A DNA stretch of 64,000 nt from Actinostola sp. cb2023. Taxonomy: Eukaryota > Cnidaria > Anthozoa > Actiniaria > Actinostolidae. Under the pieces are notes generated by a model. It searched no databases. It saw only the letters and a program-made list of their open reading frames with translations, and had not been told where the DNA came from. The position numbers and the translations under genes are program-made. The stretch's first letter is position 1. Each line of letters starts with the position of its first letter. Location of the stretch: assembly GCA_033675265.1 (NCBI GenBank), contig JAUJYZ010000439.1, positions 246,501 through 310,500 of the forward strand. The letters run 5' to 3'. Of the stretch, positions 57,801-64,000 are shown piece after piece.

Positions 57801-60800
57801 ATGATGATGACAAACATGATGATGATGACAAACATGATGATGATGACAAAACATGATGATGACAAACATGATGATGATGACAAACATGATGATGATGATG
57901 ATGACAAACATGATGATGATGACAAACATGATGATGACAAACATGATGATGATGACAAACATGATGATGATGATGATGATGACATGATGATGATGACAAA
58001 CATGATGATGATGACAAAAACATGATGATGACAAACATGATGATGATGACAAACATGATGATGATGACAAACATGATGATGACAAACATGATGATGACAA
58101 ACATGATGATGACAAACATGATGATGACAAACATGATGATGATGATGATGATGACAAACATGATGATGATGACAAACATGATGACAAACATGATGATGAT
58201 GACAAACATGATGATGACAAACATGATGATGATGACAAACATGATGATGATGACAAACATGATGATGACAAACATGATGATGATGACAAACATGATGATG
58301 ACAAACATGATGATGATGACAAACATGATGACAAACATGATGATGACAAACATGATGATGATGATGACAAACATGATGATGATGACAAACATGATGATGA
58401 TGACAACATGATGATGATGATGACAAATGATGATGATGACATGATGAAACATGATGATGATGATGATGACAAACATGATGATGATGATGACAAACATGAT
58501 GATGATGACAAACATGATGATGATGACAAACATGATGATGATGACAAACATGATGATGATGACAAACATGATGATGACAAAAATCATCGCTGGCCAACGT
58601 AGCCTCAATTTTAACTTTTGCCTAATTTTGTAATGCTGATGATGATAATGGTTATGGATAATATTGATGATAATCCTGGTGCTGTTATGGTGGTGACAAT
58701 TACTAAGTTTGTGTGTCGTTGTGATATTTTAGAAATGGAGCAGTCATACGAAGTCAAGAGAAGTGAAAGAAAGAAAAGAAAAAAGAAAGGAAGAGGGCGT
58801 CCTTCAAAACGTTCAAAGAAAGAACATGTGAGTACTTTACAGAGTTGTTTTCGTACGAGTGGGAAGTAGTTACGGTACGGTTCGTGTCATGTGGTGACCG
58901 TACATCACGCCATCATCATGCAGTATCCAAGCATTCTGATTGGTTGAGAAATGACTTTGCATGCTGTGATTAGCAAGCGTAGCGGCGCACGGGAAAAGGG
59001 AAGGGGGAGGGGGTAAGGGGAGGGGGATTCTGGGGGGTGGGGAGAGGGGATTGGGGAGAGAGCGGAATCCCCCCCCTCCTCTCCTCCCCCCCCCCTTCCC
59101 CCTCCCTCCTTCCCTTTTCCCGTGCGCCGCTACGCAGGCAAGCTGTGATTGGTTGAATACAATGTGTTTGATTCCGTACTGTGACCGTAACTCCGTACTG
59201 TAAGTTTCCCACTCGTACGAAAATGACTATCACCCATTTTTTTCACACATCTGTTTAAGTGGGACGTGGTGTAATGTATTTTAAAGGGGACTTTGTGTCC
59301 TATTATGCAACACCTGCCTTATGGGCGAATCTTGAAAAAAAAAAAAAAGATTCTCTTATATTTTGGAATAATTTTTTTTTTAGCATGTTAGCAATGATAC
59401 AGAAAATGGCCGCTCGTCAAATGATGCTGAAAACTTGGGAGGCCCATTGACACGTCAGAAACAGCAGCTCATAGAACAGGGATTACTGAAACAACACGAT
59501 ACACAAAAAGGCAAAATGGAAGAAAATGGCGAACTAAACAAAGATTTGTCTGTTACAATTAAAAAAGAAGTAATCGAAGAAACCACTTCTCCATATATGT
59601 TTAGCCAAGAAAATAGATATAAAAGTAATATTGATCAAGGACGGCACAACTCAAGCCCACCGGAACAACTCTCATCTCGACCTCCACCACGTTTGACATT
59701 ACAGTCGTTAACAAATATGGAAGACCCGTTTAATAGCTACAACACGCCTACATTTCGACCACCTTATCTACGTCACACAGGACTATTATCAGTATCACAG
59801 GATACAAGTCATATAGGGTTAGGACAGCCATTACGTCCTGAACCTGTACATAGTACTGGATTATCCTTGAGTGAACAAGAAACTAGAGACTATTTAGCTC
59901 AACGTGGCTCACCTAGTATTCACCCTGACTTTACTAGACATTTTGGGATGGTACCAAATCAGCAAGGAAGCAGTTTTGATAAAATGAATGCTGTTCACTC
60001 AAGACCTGAAGTAGATGTCGTGAAAAAGGTAACTTTTTACTGCAACGGTTTACAGGTTTTCTACAGAATGTTTGATCAACCGTTTCTCAGAGATGACTTG
60101 CTTTGTTATTGCCACTGCTGCCGCTGTAGTTGGTTTTATTGCCACTGCTGTTGTCATTGAGGACCTTAAAGGATACTACTACGATATTGAAAAACCTCTG
60201 TGATGTATTGTAATACACCTTATTCACGCGTGCTGGTTTTCGAGATCAGAATACTAGGATCTTTCACATACAAATGACCACTGCCATCTGAAAAAGCAAT
60301 TATTCATTAATATTTTTGGAAAATTCCAATAGTATTGGATAAAATCCCGAGAAGATATCGTAAATGACATTTATAGAGTTTAGTATGGGATTTTGCCGTC
60401 ATGCGTACCAAGCCTCGTTCTGATGTATTTTCAGAATTAAAAACGTTCATAACTCCGCAAGGACATGTCATTCTCTCTAAAACTTTTACACTTATCTTAT
60501 ATCAATATCTTCTTTTAGTGGAAAGTGTTAAACCTTGAAATTAAGCAATTTCGAAAAATTTGGTACGCATGACAGCAAAATCCCATACTAAACTCTATAA
60601 ATGTCATTTACGCTATCTTCTCGGGATTTTATTCAAAACTATTGAAATTTTCCAAACATATTGATGAATAATTGCTTTTTCAGATGGCAGTGGTTATTTG
60701 TATGTGAAAGATCCTAGTATTCTGATCTTGAAAACCAGCACGCGTGAATAAGGTTTATGGTGTGTAAGTATGTGACCCAGTTGTTCTGCTATTTGTTTGA

Positions 60801-61270
60801 CTATTTGTTTCAATATTTTAGGATCTAGGTTCCAGGCCTCCACTGTCGGGAAGAAAAGAGCATGAATATAGGTGGCCTGGTGTTGAGAGTGTTATGAAGG
60901 CATACTTTCTTCATTCAGGAGGTAAGTGTATTCTGACAACTCATGTTGTATGAAAGTATGAAAATGTAATTATGCATCTTTGTGAAATACAGAATAAAAT
61001 AAAAAAATAAAAAAAATTAAAAAAAAATAAAAAAAACTCATGTTGTCATGACGACTCTCTAAAGTGTGTTATGGCAGTGCAGCTGCACAAAGATGCACGC
61101 TGTTGTTGATTTCATCCTCTGATTTTCCCATTTTCTTGCAGAACGAGATCATGAGATGACCTTTCTCCAAGACAATGCCGACATGCTTAAATCACAACAT
61201 GCGTCACTCAATGAGGAAGCAAATAATCTTAGCACACAAATGACAGTAAGTACTTTGTTGAAACTCTTTA

Positions 61271-61340
<70 letters not shown>

Positions 61341-62032
61341 GTAATAATGGTCCAACAAGTTGACAGTTCTTTTGATTTTGGCTGAAAATGCTCTCCAAAG
61401 TGCAGAGACATTTGAAAAGTCAAACTGATCATCTCGCACATACTTGTGTGGACATAGCATACATGTCATGTATTCATCAATGCACAAGGAATAATCATTA
61501 TTTCAGTATTACAGTCGAACCAAGAAAACCGTGGACACCTAAAATATGTCTGGAATGTGCATTGTGACCAATCACATACGAGATCTTGAAACCACAGATC
61601 GTTATCAATCACCTAACAAGGCCGTTAAGTTTCAATTTTACGTTCTGTCTTACGTGTATCTTGTATGAAATTAGATTACCATTCCTTTCTACTTGATAGA
61701 TGCATACACTACTCTGCGAATAATAAATTTGAGCGATGTTTTTTTGGAAAGCCGACCTGACAGTTCGACACGCTTGACTACTCTCATATGTGATTGGTCA
61801 CAATGAACATTCCAGACATATTTTAGGTGTCCACGGTTTTCTTGGTTCGACTAGTTTTTTCCACTTTCTGATCTAAATGTCCTACATGTTTTTTTATAAT
61901 TTCTTAATGTAATCATTTGTTTCCTCATTTCAGAATTTAGTCCAAGCTAAGAAACATCTACACGACGAGAAGAAAGCACGTCGAGAAAACCTAGATAGAT
62001 TAAACTATTTTATGCAAAGCTTTGAGAGGTAG
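29978..62032 (+). CDS. GSE1-like protein with six N-terminal zinc modules
   Basis: GSE1 (genetic suppressor element 1) is a nuclear coiled-coil subunit of CoREST/HDAC corepressor complexes. Model of 17 coding exons: 29978-32101, 38129-38525, 39281-39469, 42100-42225, 46787-47004, 48483-48566, 48970-49374, 53107-53358, 53527-53899, 54377-54553, 56444-56634, 56960-57011, 58733-58827, 59384-60028, 60822-60921, 61142-61245, 61934-62032; 5,631 nt, 1,876 aa, all joins in phase. GSE1 landmarks: FAAALRKLAKQA (798-809), the RQQRLRQEKEEHQ helix (about 1200-1236), LRFLEGLGLV (about 1433-1442) and KIKFMSRLGLV (1513-1523), a basic segment (1538-1560), and the RWPGVESVMKAY plus coiled-coil end (1793-1876). 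Residues 38-680 carry six Cys-x2-Cys modules that I do not recall from vertebrate GSE1. ATG at 29978 is the first in a long open exon; non-coding 5' exons are possible. Confidence 0.88.
32102..38128 (+). other. GSE1-like intron 1, repeat-poor
   Basis: About 5.6 kb (32,102-37,740) without minisatellites or large inverted repeats, unlike the rest of the window, then short ATT/AAT runs at 37,750-37,800 and a retroposon-type tail (GCGCTATATAAG plus (TTA)n) at 38,066-38,122 directly at the acceptor. No extra exon was found. Confidence 0.7.
38060..38124 (+). mobile_element. Retroposon tail forming the exon 2 acceptor region
   Basis: TATATGCGCTATATAAG followed by (TTA)n to TTATTGCAG. The acceptor AG is 4 nt after the microsatellite, so the T-rich tract upstream of exon 2 is made of the tail itself. 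Confidence 0.6.
38129..38525 (+). CDS. GSE1-like exon 2: SIM-like motif and FAAALRKLAKQA
   Basis: Residues 709-841. VIVIDSSDSEDD (from residue 725) is a classic SUMO-interacting motif: hydrophobic core followed by acidic/phosphorylatable residues. FAAALRKLAKQA matches my recollection of vertebrate GSE1 exactly and is followed by the same Ser/Pro-rich sequence style. Donor G|GTAGGT, phase 1. Confidence 0.9.
38604..38889. mobile_element. GCGGTG-word MITE with GATCAGG duplication
   Basis: Ends AGGGGGGCATTGGGG and the inverted CCCCAATGTCCCCCTC; GATCAGG repeats directly at 38597-38603 and 38890-38896, a target-site duplication. The interior is composed of the word TTGCGGTG (with GATGCGGTG variants) about 12 times at irregular 8-55-bp spacing. 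No coding; open frames here are shadows. GSE1-like intron 2. Confidence 0.8.
39281..39469 (+). CDS. GSE1-like exon 3: Pro/Ser-rich
   Basis: Encodes GVSPSRNSPATTQTPPPPPP, then LPRGDGANSKERPASHNSER, low complexity. Acceptor CTCTTAG, donor A|GTAAGT, phase 1 both sides. Confidence 0.82.
39514..39744. mobile_element. MITE with 37-bp TIRs and hammerhead-like core
   Basis: GAATTGAGGGTATTTAACTT + CATCAGGCAAAGGAAAT inverted at the right end (ATTTCCTTTGCCTGACGAAG...). Inside, CTGATGA (39660-39666), a GCC/GGC mini-stem and GAAAC (39680-39684) resemble a hammerhead core, but stems I and III are not evident. Flanked by (ATT)n on the left. Confidence 0.8.
39780..39908. repeat. (ATT)n microsatellite in GSE1-like intron 3
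   Basis: About 130 bp of ATT/TTA with minor interruptions, between two fold-back elements. Confidence 0.95.
39924..40130. mobile_element. Palindromic MITE, about 205 bp
   Basis: AAGCAGCATACATTTTTGAC and GTCAAAAACGTCTGCTGCTT are the inverted ends; arms of about 92 bp (TGTTCGAAACGACC / GGTCGTTTCGAACA) cover nearly the whole element. Confidence 0.9.
40123..40636. mobile_element. Larger MITE adjoining the previous one, about 510 bp
   Basis: The left end TGCTTAAAAGTGCATATGAC and the right end TGTCATATGCACTTTAAGC are inverted, with TGACGTCA at 40262 and 40493. The left end overlaps the end of the 39924 element, suggesting nested insertion or shared ends. Confidence 0.72.
40640..42099 (+). other. 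Rest of GSE1-like intron 3
   Basis: AT-rich with short ATT/AAT runs at 40,708, 41,535 and 41,690. Nothing else recognised. Confidence 0.5.
40690..40800 (-). mobile_element. SINE/LINE 3' tail, minus strand
   Basis: On the minus strand: AAAGTGCATTAGATCATATT, TTTTTGCGCTATATATTAAG, then (ATT)n. The same GATCTAATGC word and tail occur at 47,470-47,530. Confidence 0.55.
42100..42225 (+). CDS. GSE1-like exon 4
   Basis: Encodes EPNRVPSRGPHRLGSRDQVP, then ELTGQSKGHEVLPGVFSTRP. Acceptor CATCAACAG, donor CGAT|GTATGT; phase 1 in and out. No domain; assigned by phase and splice sites. Confidence 0.7.
42226..44615 (+). other. GSE1-like intron 4, first part
   Basis: Unique-looking AT-rich intronic DNA without recognised repeats. 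Confidence 0.5.
44618..45183. mobile_element. MITE with about 200-bp TIRs, about 560 bp
   Basis: Ends AAAGGGGGACTATTGC and the inverted TTAGTCCCCCTAAAGG. Pairing continues through TTGATTTAGCTGAAACTTCA and TCTTTAGAGGTGTTAGTGAC. TGACGTCA sits at 44772 and 45024. The open frame at 44681-44908 lies inside. Confidence 0.88.
45580..46165. repeat. Cluster of retroposon tails with ATT runs
   Basis: Three separate tails: ACGCTATATAATTAATAAAT at about 45,580, AAGCGCTTTATAAATTTTAT at about 45,866, and GGCGCTATATAAATGTTATT at about 46,118, each running into ATT repeats. Confidence 0.6.
46434..46636. repeat. Direct duplication in GSE1-like intron 4
   Basis: AGTGCTATTCACCTTTTGTG...GAATGAAAAACATCTGACAT occurs at 46434-46551 and 46551-46636; the second copy lacks about 32 bp of the first. 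Confidence 0.92.
46787..47004 (+). CDS. GSE1-like exon 5
   Basis: Encodes QSEPGMLSEHYTGDHGHPVV, then PYYLHGGRPEVPLFIPRAGP and a Pro-rich end. Acceptor TCTGGCAG (phase 1), donor TCG|GTTAGT (phase 0). Confidence 0.82.
47214..47417. mobile_element. GAGACT-word MITE, about 205 bp
   Basis: Ends GGTATCGAATGGTC and GACCATTCGACACC are inverted. The interior repeats GAGACT/CGAGACT about ten times at irregular spacing. Architecture resembles the GCGGTG element at 38604. Confidence 0.72.
47590..47834 (+). pseudogene. Possible fragment of a tyrosine-recombinase-type transposon gene
   Basis: The frame at 47634-47834 contains DRFNQLAKEEIDEIIAGAQP, then TVHQTRCGVSVMK. This resembles the N-terminal EEEIDELL...TKKAT...W/FxVF segment of Crypton/Zisupton-related (DUF3504-type) proteins, but is recalled by eye only. 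It is not bounded by splice sites fitting the host gene and is followed by a fold-back element. Confidence 0.35.
48058..48240. mobile_element. Fold-back, about 180 bp, intron 5
   Basis: GGGTTAGAGACTTCTAGTTC near the left end and CAGTCTCTAACCC at the right, with GCAAATAGACGCAC / GTGCGTCTATTTGC and GGCTGTAGAATGAAC / GTTCATTCTACAGCC inverted. The centre is CACTCGGCTACGCCTCGTGC. Confidence 0.82.
48483..48566 (+). CDS. GSE1-like exon 6
   Basis: 28 codons, MIDSPDLHFETWRQQRAVEH through RQQQERQ: a Gln/Arg-rich helix. Acceptor CTTAAAG, donor CAG|GTACTG, phase 0. Confidence 0.8.
48970..49374 (+). CDS. GSE1-like exon 7
   Basis: 135 codons starting DGPLSSISGRSDCASPQNNT; His/Pro-rich middle and a charged end HLGERQAELYRERERQ leading into the exon 8 helix. 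Acceptor GTTCCAG, donor CAG|GTGACA, phase 0. Confidence 0.85.
49417..52426. mobile_element. 3-kb fold-back transposon with arms of about 1 kb, intron 7
   Basis: The left end AGCTAACACCGGTCCATATT is the exact inverse of the right end AATATGGACCGGTGTTAGCT. Pairing continues over about 1 kb (to about 50,440 on the left and back to about 51,400 on the right), with few substitutions and small indels. The subterminal inner part carries 30-bp repeats AATCAAAAGGGCTGGCAGTG (about five copies at 51,310-51,450, two inverted at 50,390-50,440). A second element is inserted at 50,441-50,835. TA at 49420-49421 and 52421-52422 could be the target duplication, but the palindrome makes this ambiguous. No transposase frame. 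Confidence 0.93.
50441..50835. mobile_element. GATAGGGT-word element, nested
   Basis: Starts with a G run and TACTCCCCTATATACGC, then GGTCTGGGATAGGGTATGG-like words at about 35-45-bp spacing. It closes with GTGTCCGCGGCACACCCCTA and AAAATACCC, partly inverted to TATGTGCCGCGG near the left end. I recall this type from cnidarian genomes; name unknown. Confidence 0.7.
52430..52800. repeat. Degenerate AATGATGATTGATGATAAT tandem
   Basis: About 12 copies of a 19-35-bp unit with GATGATTGATGATAATAGTG, interrupted at 52,715-52,775 by CACGCGCAATATAAATATTA plus ATT, a retroposon-like tail. Confidence 0.85.
52866..52962. mobile_element. GCGGCCATGTTGGT MITE, second copy
   Basis: Same element as 19,505-19,605: CATCATGGCAGCCATGTTGG, AAAGCATTCCTCATTAGCTT and ACCACCAACATGGCCGC, giving inverted ends around GGCCATGTTGGT. 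Confidence 0.78.
53107..53358 (+). CDS. GSE1-like exon 8: coiled-coil helix
   Basis: Residues 1182-1265. EEEWQRRQQRLRQEKEEHQR followed by EMVQYRHQILQQQREM parallels the EEKWLARQRRLRQEKEDRQ helix of vertebrate GSE1 (recalled). Acceptor CCATTAG, donor AAG|GTAATA, phase 0. Confidence 0.9.
53527..53899 (+). CDS. GSE1-like exon 9: His/Pro/Phe-rich
   Basis: SPLTNERPKSDLPHENEMYR, then HYPFHPAFHPLPHD and a region rich in FHD/PYPFHR. Acceptor GTTACAG, donor G|GTAAGT, phase 1. Confidence 0.85.
54377..54553 (+). CDS. GSE1-like exon 10: FLEGLGLV motif
   Basis: EMHQPEIAKKLSEELSSQLK, then a HDRAKLRFLEGLGLVTLQKK end matching the KLEFLQLFGLTTQ segment of GSE1. Donor G|GTAGTG at 54554. Without splicing, the frame runs on through the downstream minisatellite to 56,157. 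Confidence 0.88.
54579..56027. repeat. 23-bp minisatellite, about 62 copies, intron 10
   Basis: Unit TACTCCAGTCTCAGCCCAGG + GGG, G-run 2-6 long. The period of 23 bp, with no stop in any plus-strand frame, creates three overlapping frames of 376-592 codons that are not genes. G-runs of 4-6 every 23 bp could form G-quadruplexes in the RNA. Confidence 0.96.
56028..56443 (+). other. End of GSE1-like intron 10
   Basis: G-rich then pyrimidine-rich sequence (56,220-56,360) upstream of the exon 11 acceptor; no repeat family recognised. Confidence 0.5.
56444..56634 (+). CDS. GSE1-like exon 11: acidic Ser/Thr-rich
   Basis: ELTHGDPGVKRKFEKSPIPV, then QEDKASTDSTGQREEETSSE and TSTDTETSSIQYTE. Acceptor TTGTTCCAG (phase 1), donor GAG|GTAAGA (phase 0). 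Confidence 0.85.
56960..57011 (+). CDS. GSE1-like exon 12: 52-nt exon
   Basis: KIKFMSRLGLVPPQTRH, second copy of the K-x-x-F-x-x-x-x-GL motif and analogue of GSE1 KKKFLTIFNLTHI. Acceptor TTATTTAG, donor G|GTAAGA, phase 1. Short enough to need precise splicing. Confidence 0.82.
57200..58590. repeat. (ACATGATGATGATGACAA)n array, about 1.4 kb, intron 12
   Basis: Units of 12, 15 and 18 bp built from (ATG)2-5 ACAAAC. All long frames here (Asp-His-Lys and Met-Thr on plus; Ser-Cys-Leu, His-Val-Cys and Ile-Met-Phe-Val on minus) are translations of the repeat. Confidence 0.97.
58733..58827 (+). CDS. GSE1-like exon 13: basic segment
   Basis: EMEQSYEVKRSERKKRKKKG, then RGRPSKRSKKEH: a strong nuclear-localisation-type basic run with an AT-hook-like GRGRP. 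Acceptor TATTTTAG, donor CAT|GTGAGT, phase 0. Confidence 0.88.
58848..59223. mobile_element. Nested fold-back with G-rich hairpin, intron 13
   Basis: Outer ends TTTTCGTACGAGTGGGAA and TTCCCACTCGTACGAAAA. The inner hairpin has arms GTAGCGGCGCACGGGAAAAG (58978) and CTTTTCCCGTGCGCCGCTAC (59117-59136). Between them lie G tracts on the plus strand (58,999-59,065) and C tracts (59,069-59,107). Confidence 0.88.
59384..60028 (+). CDS. GSE1-like exon 14
   Basis: 215 codons starting HVSNDTENGRSSNDAENLGG. TIKKEVIEE near residues 1619-1627 contains IKKE, a SUMO-acceptor consensus (K1621). The rest is Pro/Ser-rich and disordered-looking. Acceptor T-run TTTTTTAG, donor AAG|GTAACT, phase 0; read-through past 60028 is intronic. 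Confidence 0.87.
60215..60760. mobile_element. MITE with about 205-bp TIRs, intron 14
   Basis: ACACCTTATTCACGCGTGCT and AGCACGCGTGAATAAGGTTT ends; arms include TGCCATCTGAAAAAGCAATT and TTTATAGAGTTTAGTATGGG. Length about 540 bp, no coding. Confidence 0.9.
60822..60921 (+). CDS. GSE1-like exon 15
   Basis: DLGSRPPLSGRKEHEYRWPG then VESVMKAYFLHSG. This begins the conserved C-terminal segment (W-x-G-V/I-E-x-V-x-x-AY) recalled from GSE1. Acceptor TATTTTAG, donor G|GTAAGT, phase 1. Confidence 0.88.
61142..61245 (+). CDS. GSE1-like exon 16: C-terminal coiled coil
   Basis: ERDHEMTFLQDNADMLKSQH then ASLNEEANNLSTQMT, heptad-like leucines. Acceptor TTCTTGCAG, donor ACA|GTAAGT, phase 0. Confidence 0.87.
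61272..61346. repeat. (AAT)n microsatellite, intron 16
   Basis: About 25 AAT repeats, 27 bp after exon 16; the Tyr-run and Leu-run frames on the minus strand come from it. Confidence 0.96.
61511..61856. mobile_element. MITE with about 66-bp TIRs, intron 16
   Basis: AGTCGAACCAAGAAAACCGT...AATATGTCTGGAATGT at the left, inverted as ACATTCCAGACATATT...ACGGTTTTCTTGGTTCGACT at the right, about 345 bp in all. Confidence 0.9.
61934..62032 (+). CDS. GSE1-like exon 17: end of coiled coil
   Basis: NLVQAKKHLHDEKKARRENL then DRLNYFMQSFER and TAG. Acceptor CATTTCAG, phase 0. Matches the length and helical style of the GSE1 C-terminus. Confidence 0.88.
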   Translation, partial: NLVQAKKHLHDEKKARRENLDRLNYFMQSFER

Positions 62033-62395
62033 CATATATATATGAACAAAGCTCAAAGCACTTCTTACCAATGGGTTCTAATAGTTAGAATCCTTTATTT
62101 CCTATATTTCATTTCATTACGTTCATCAAACAAAACCTTTCATAATTAGAATATCCAATGAAAAACTATATAAAAATCAGGAATGTGTAAAATTAACATA
62201 GTATAGTTAGTAAGCCTTGAACCTTTTTGCTGACATAGTCAATGGTGAAAATAATGAATTAATATTATTATTAGTAGTATTTAAAGATTAAATTATAATG
62301 ATATTTAATAACTATCCCTGGTACATATATTTTTAGCATGTTTTAAATGTTTTACGTCTGATACAGTATTGGTGATGCCGTTCTCCATATATTGT

Positions 62396-62401
62396 AATAA
62401 A
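62396..62401 (+). promoter_or_regulatory. Candidate polyadenylation signal of GSE1-like gene
   Basis: AATAAA 364 bp after the stop codon in AT-rich sequence; no competing gene feature between. Confidence 0.4.
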
Positions 62402-62699
62402 ATATCATACGACTACATTGGTTTAATAGTTGTCACAGCGTTTATATTTTGGGGGTGAAATGAACACATGACAATGATTACGTTATGCACTGGATAAATT
62501 ATGTTATGTTTAAAACACCAAACTCATTAGTGTAGTCTTTAATTAAAAGCCTTAGTCTTAAGTCTGTTTTAGCACTCGCGAATAGATCTGTTGGATTACT
62601 GAAAGAACCTTATGTACACTAACAATTCATCTATCCACTTGTCCAGTAGTCAAAGGAGATCTAGAGATTTGATAATACTTGGTATATTACGCACGCTAT

Positions 62700-62945
62700 G
62701 GTTGGTCAATGGCCGTGTGTTATTAGAGTACAGACGCACAGATGATGTCATAAAATCACTCAATTCTCAAAATATTATATAAAACAAATAGATTCTATTT
62801 TTCTGTGCGTCTGTACTCTTATAGATGCACAGAAGATGTCAAAATGTGGTGAGAACAAAAGTCATGTCACTCTACTTCGTCGTGGTACACTTTTTTGTTC
62901 TCACCACATTTTGACGTCATCTGTACATCTATGTACAGACACGGG
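62700..62945. mobile_element. Two adjacent hairpins, probably one MITE
   Basis: AGAGTACAGACGCACAGATG pairs with TCTGTGCGTCTGTACTCT (62,725-62,821). Directly next, TAGATGCACAGAAGATGTCA...TGTGGTGAGAACAAAAG pairs with CTTTTTTGTTCTCACCACA...CATCTA (62,824-62,932). TGACGTCA at 62912. Confidence 0.8.
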
Positions 62946-63153
62946 AAAATGGAATATATTTGTTTATAAACTTTAGTGACTGATACACAAGTAGTGAAGA
63001 GAAAAAATCAGTTACGCCAGATTCTTACACAGATAAGTATAAATATGGAGGTCTATATCTCAGCATTTTTATAAAAAAACTGTATACAAAGGTATGTCAC
63101 AAAACATGGTAACAGAATTACAGGAAATAACTTAGAGTTGGTACGAATGTCTA

Positions 63154-63270
63154 TTATGATTCTGTCTGTGGATTTTCAGCAGCATGGCATCTCAGGGTGT
63201 GTAGGTGGTCGAGCGACTTGGTCAGCAGTACGCGTACTGTGTTTATTTCCATTAATGTCAAATCATCCAG
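63154..63270 (-). CDS. Probable terminal exon of an unidentified minus-strand gene
   Basis: After the acceptor CTTGTTTTTCAG the minus strand reads LDDLTLMEINTVRVLLTKSL then DHLHTLRCHAAENPQTES and TAA (38 codons). The other two frames stop within four codons. Strong acceptor, amphipathic Leu-rich helix and balanced codon use support coding. The gene would extend beyond the right edge and converges on the GSE1-like gene. Family not recognised. Confidence 0.45.
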   Translation of the reverse strand: MDDLTLMEINTVRVLLTKSLDHLHTLRCHAAENPQTES

Positions 63271-63453
63271 CTGAAAAACAAGTATAGTTACATAAACAAA
63301 ATAATCAATACTGTTCACATCAACATCTCGAGTGTGTTTATAAAAAGGGTATTCTTACAAAAATATGTACAAATATTATTCAAAATTACAAATTTATAAT
63401 ATAACAAGATGCTCTACTGAAGCATTACTCGGTGGGCTTGAGTTTGCTCATCT

Positions 63454-63523
63454 ACACAGAGCGCATGCGCCTTGGTACCCAGTTGGCGATAAGAAAAAGA
63501 AAGCCCATTTTGCAACTCGGTGT
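63454..63523. repeat. Dispersed repeat, copy 2
   Basis: Same sequence as 19,785-19,853 (GCGCATGCGCCTTGGTACCC, AAGAAAGCCCATTTTGCAAC). A short ATT run follows at 63,546-63,590. Confidence 0.8.
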
Positions 63524-63659
63524 GCCACAAGCAGCCTGCTGAGTAATAATTATTATTTATTATTATTATTAATTATTATCATTAATACTACCAGTAATGA
63601 GCACAGGAACAAACAATGAGTGTAAAGAGTAAGGTTAACAATAGCCAACTTTCGATATA

Positions 63660-63960
63660 TGCTTCACTACATAGTTGCATACAATAGCTTCAGAGCGAGG
63701 CTCCGGGGTATAATGCTCACTGATTCGTGAAAAGATAAAAGAATAAATTTGAAATCTTTGTGCGTGACAAGTAGATCATATATCGAAAGTGGTCTATTAT
63801 TTATTGTAAGCTTCTTTGAAAAAAAGGCCTTCAAAGCAAATTTGAATTCCAAAACAGATTTGATATATTCAGGTAATGAGTTCCAGAGTTATGCAGCAGC
63901 ATAATAGTTTTAATACGGCACGTTGGCCATAACTAACAGTGGTTCCTTTAGATAGCATTA
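63660..63960 (-). pseudogene. Broken non-LTR retrotransposon (LINE) reverse-transcriptase C-terminus
   Basis: Minus strand reads LWNSLPEYIKSVLEFKFALK then AFFSKKL, the typical C-terminal W-N-S-L-P segment of LINE reverse transcriptases. An in-frame stop precedes LWN at 63889-63891, and further upstream the related sequence (SYGQRAV) is in another frame, so it is disabled. Truncated at both ends. Confidence 0.72.
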
Positions 63961-64000
63961 GTCATACATACCCTTGCATGGACAGCCTGCTGACTGATCA

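Noticed and set aside
57045..58608. Frames up to 511 codons on the minus strand and several on plus (His/Cys/Val, Asp/Lys/His)
   Set aside because: Translations of the ATGATGAC repeat inside GSE1-like intron 12; open in most frames.

Overview
The window is nuclear DNA of an invertebrate animal. Intron-rich genes with GT/AG splice sites, very dense palindromic transposable elements (MITEs), ATT microsatellites and tRNA-derived SINEs point to an anthozoan cnidarian (coral or sea anemone). The taxon is inferred from recalled repeat types and protein families, not from a search. No prokaryotic features were seen.

Layout. Positions 1-13,000 hold no recognisable gene: a 92-bp satellite in which nearly every unit carries TGACGTCA, several minisatellites and microsatellites, and fold-back MITEs. 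Positions 13,266-21,858 (+) encode a complete five-exon BTB-BACK-kelch protein (612 aa). Positions 22,716-25,639 (-) encode a complete two-exon iodothyronine deiodinase homologue (259 aa) with cysteine (TGC) where selenocysteine is expected; it converges on the kelch gene. Positions 29,978-62,032 (+) encode a 17-exon, 1,876-aa GSE1-like protein. Its first coding exon carries six copies of a Cys-x2-Cys module, and its later exons carry the recognisable GSE1 segments. At 63,154-63,270 (-) lies a probable terminal exon of another gene, followed by a broken LINE fragment.

All exon joins in the three full gene models keep the reading frame (phases checked by hand), and each total length divides by three. 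The three genes show no obvious shared pathway. A BTB-BACK-kelch protein is normally a Cullin-3 substrate adaptor, deiodinases act on iodothyronines, and GSE1 belongs to CoREST/HDAC-type corepressor complexes.

The most striking features are the zinc-module array fused to GSE1, the Cys-type deiodinase, a perfect 41-bp hairpin just past the kelch stop codon, a 3-kb fold-back element with arms of about 1 kb inside GSE1 intron 7, a kelch-intron minisatellite that proves to be an internally amplified MITE, and a recurring class of elements built from one short word repeated at irregular spacing.
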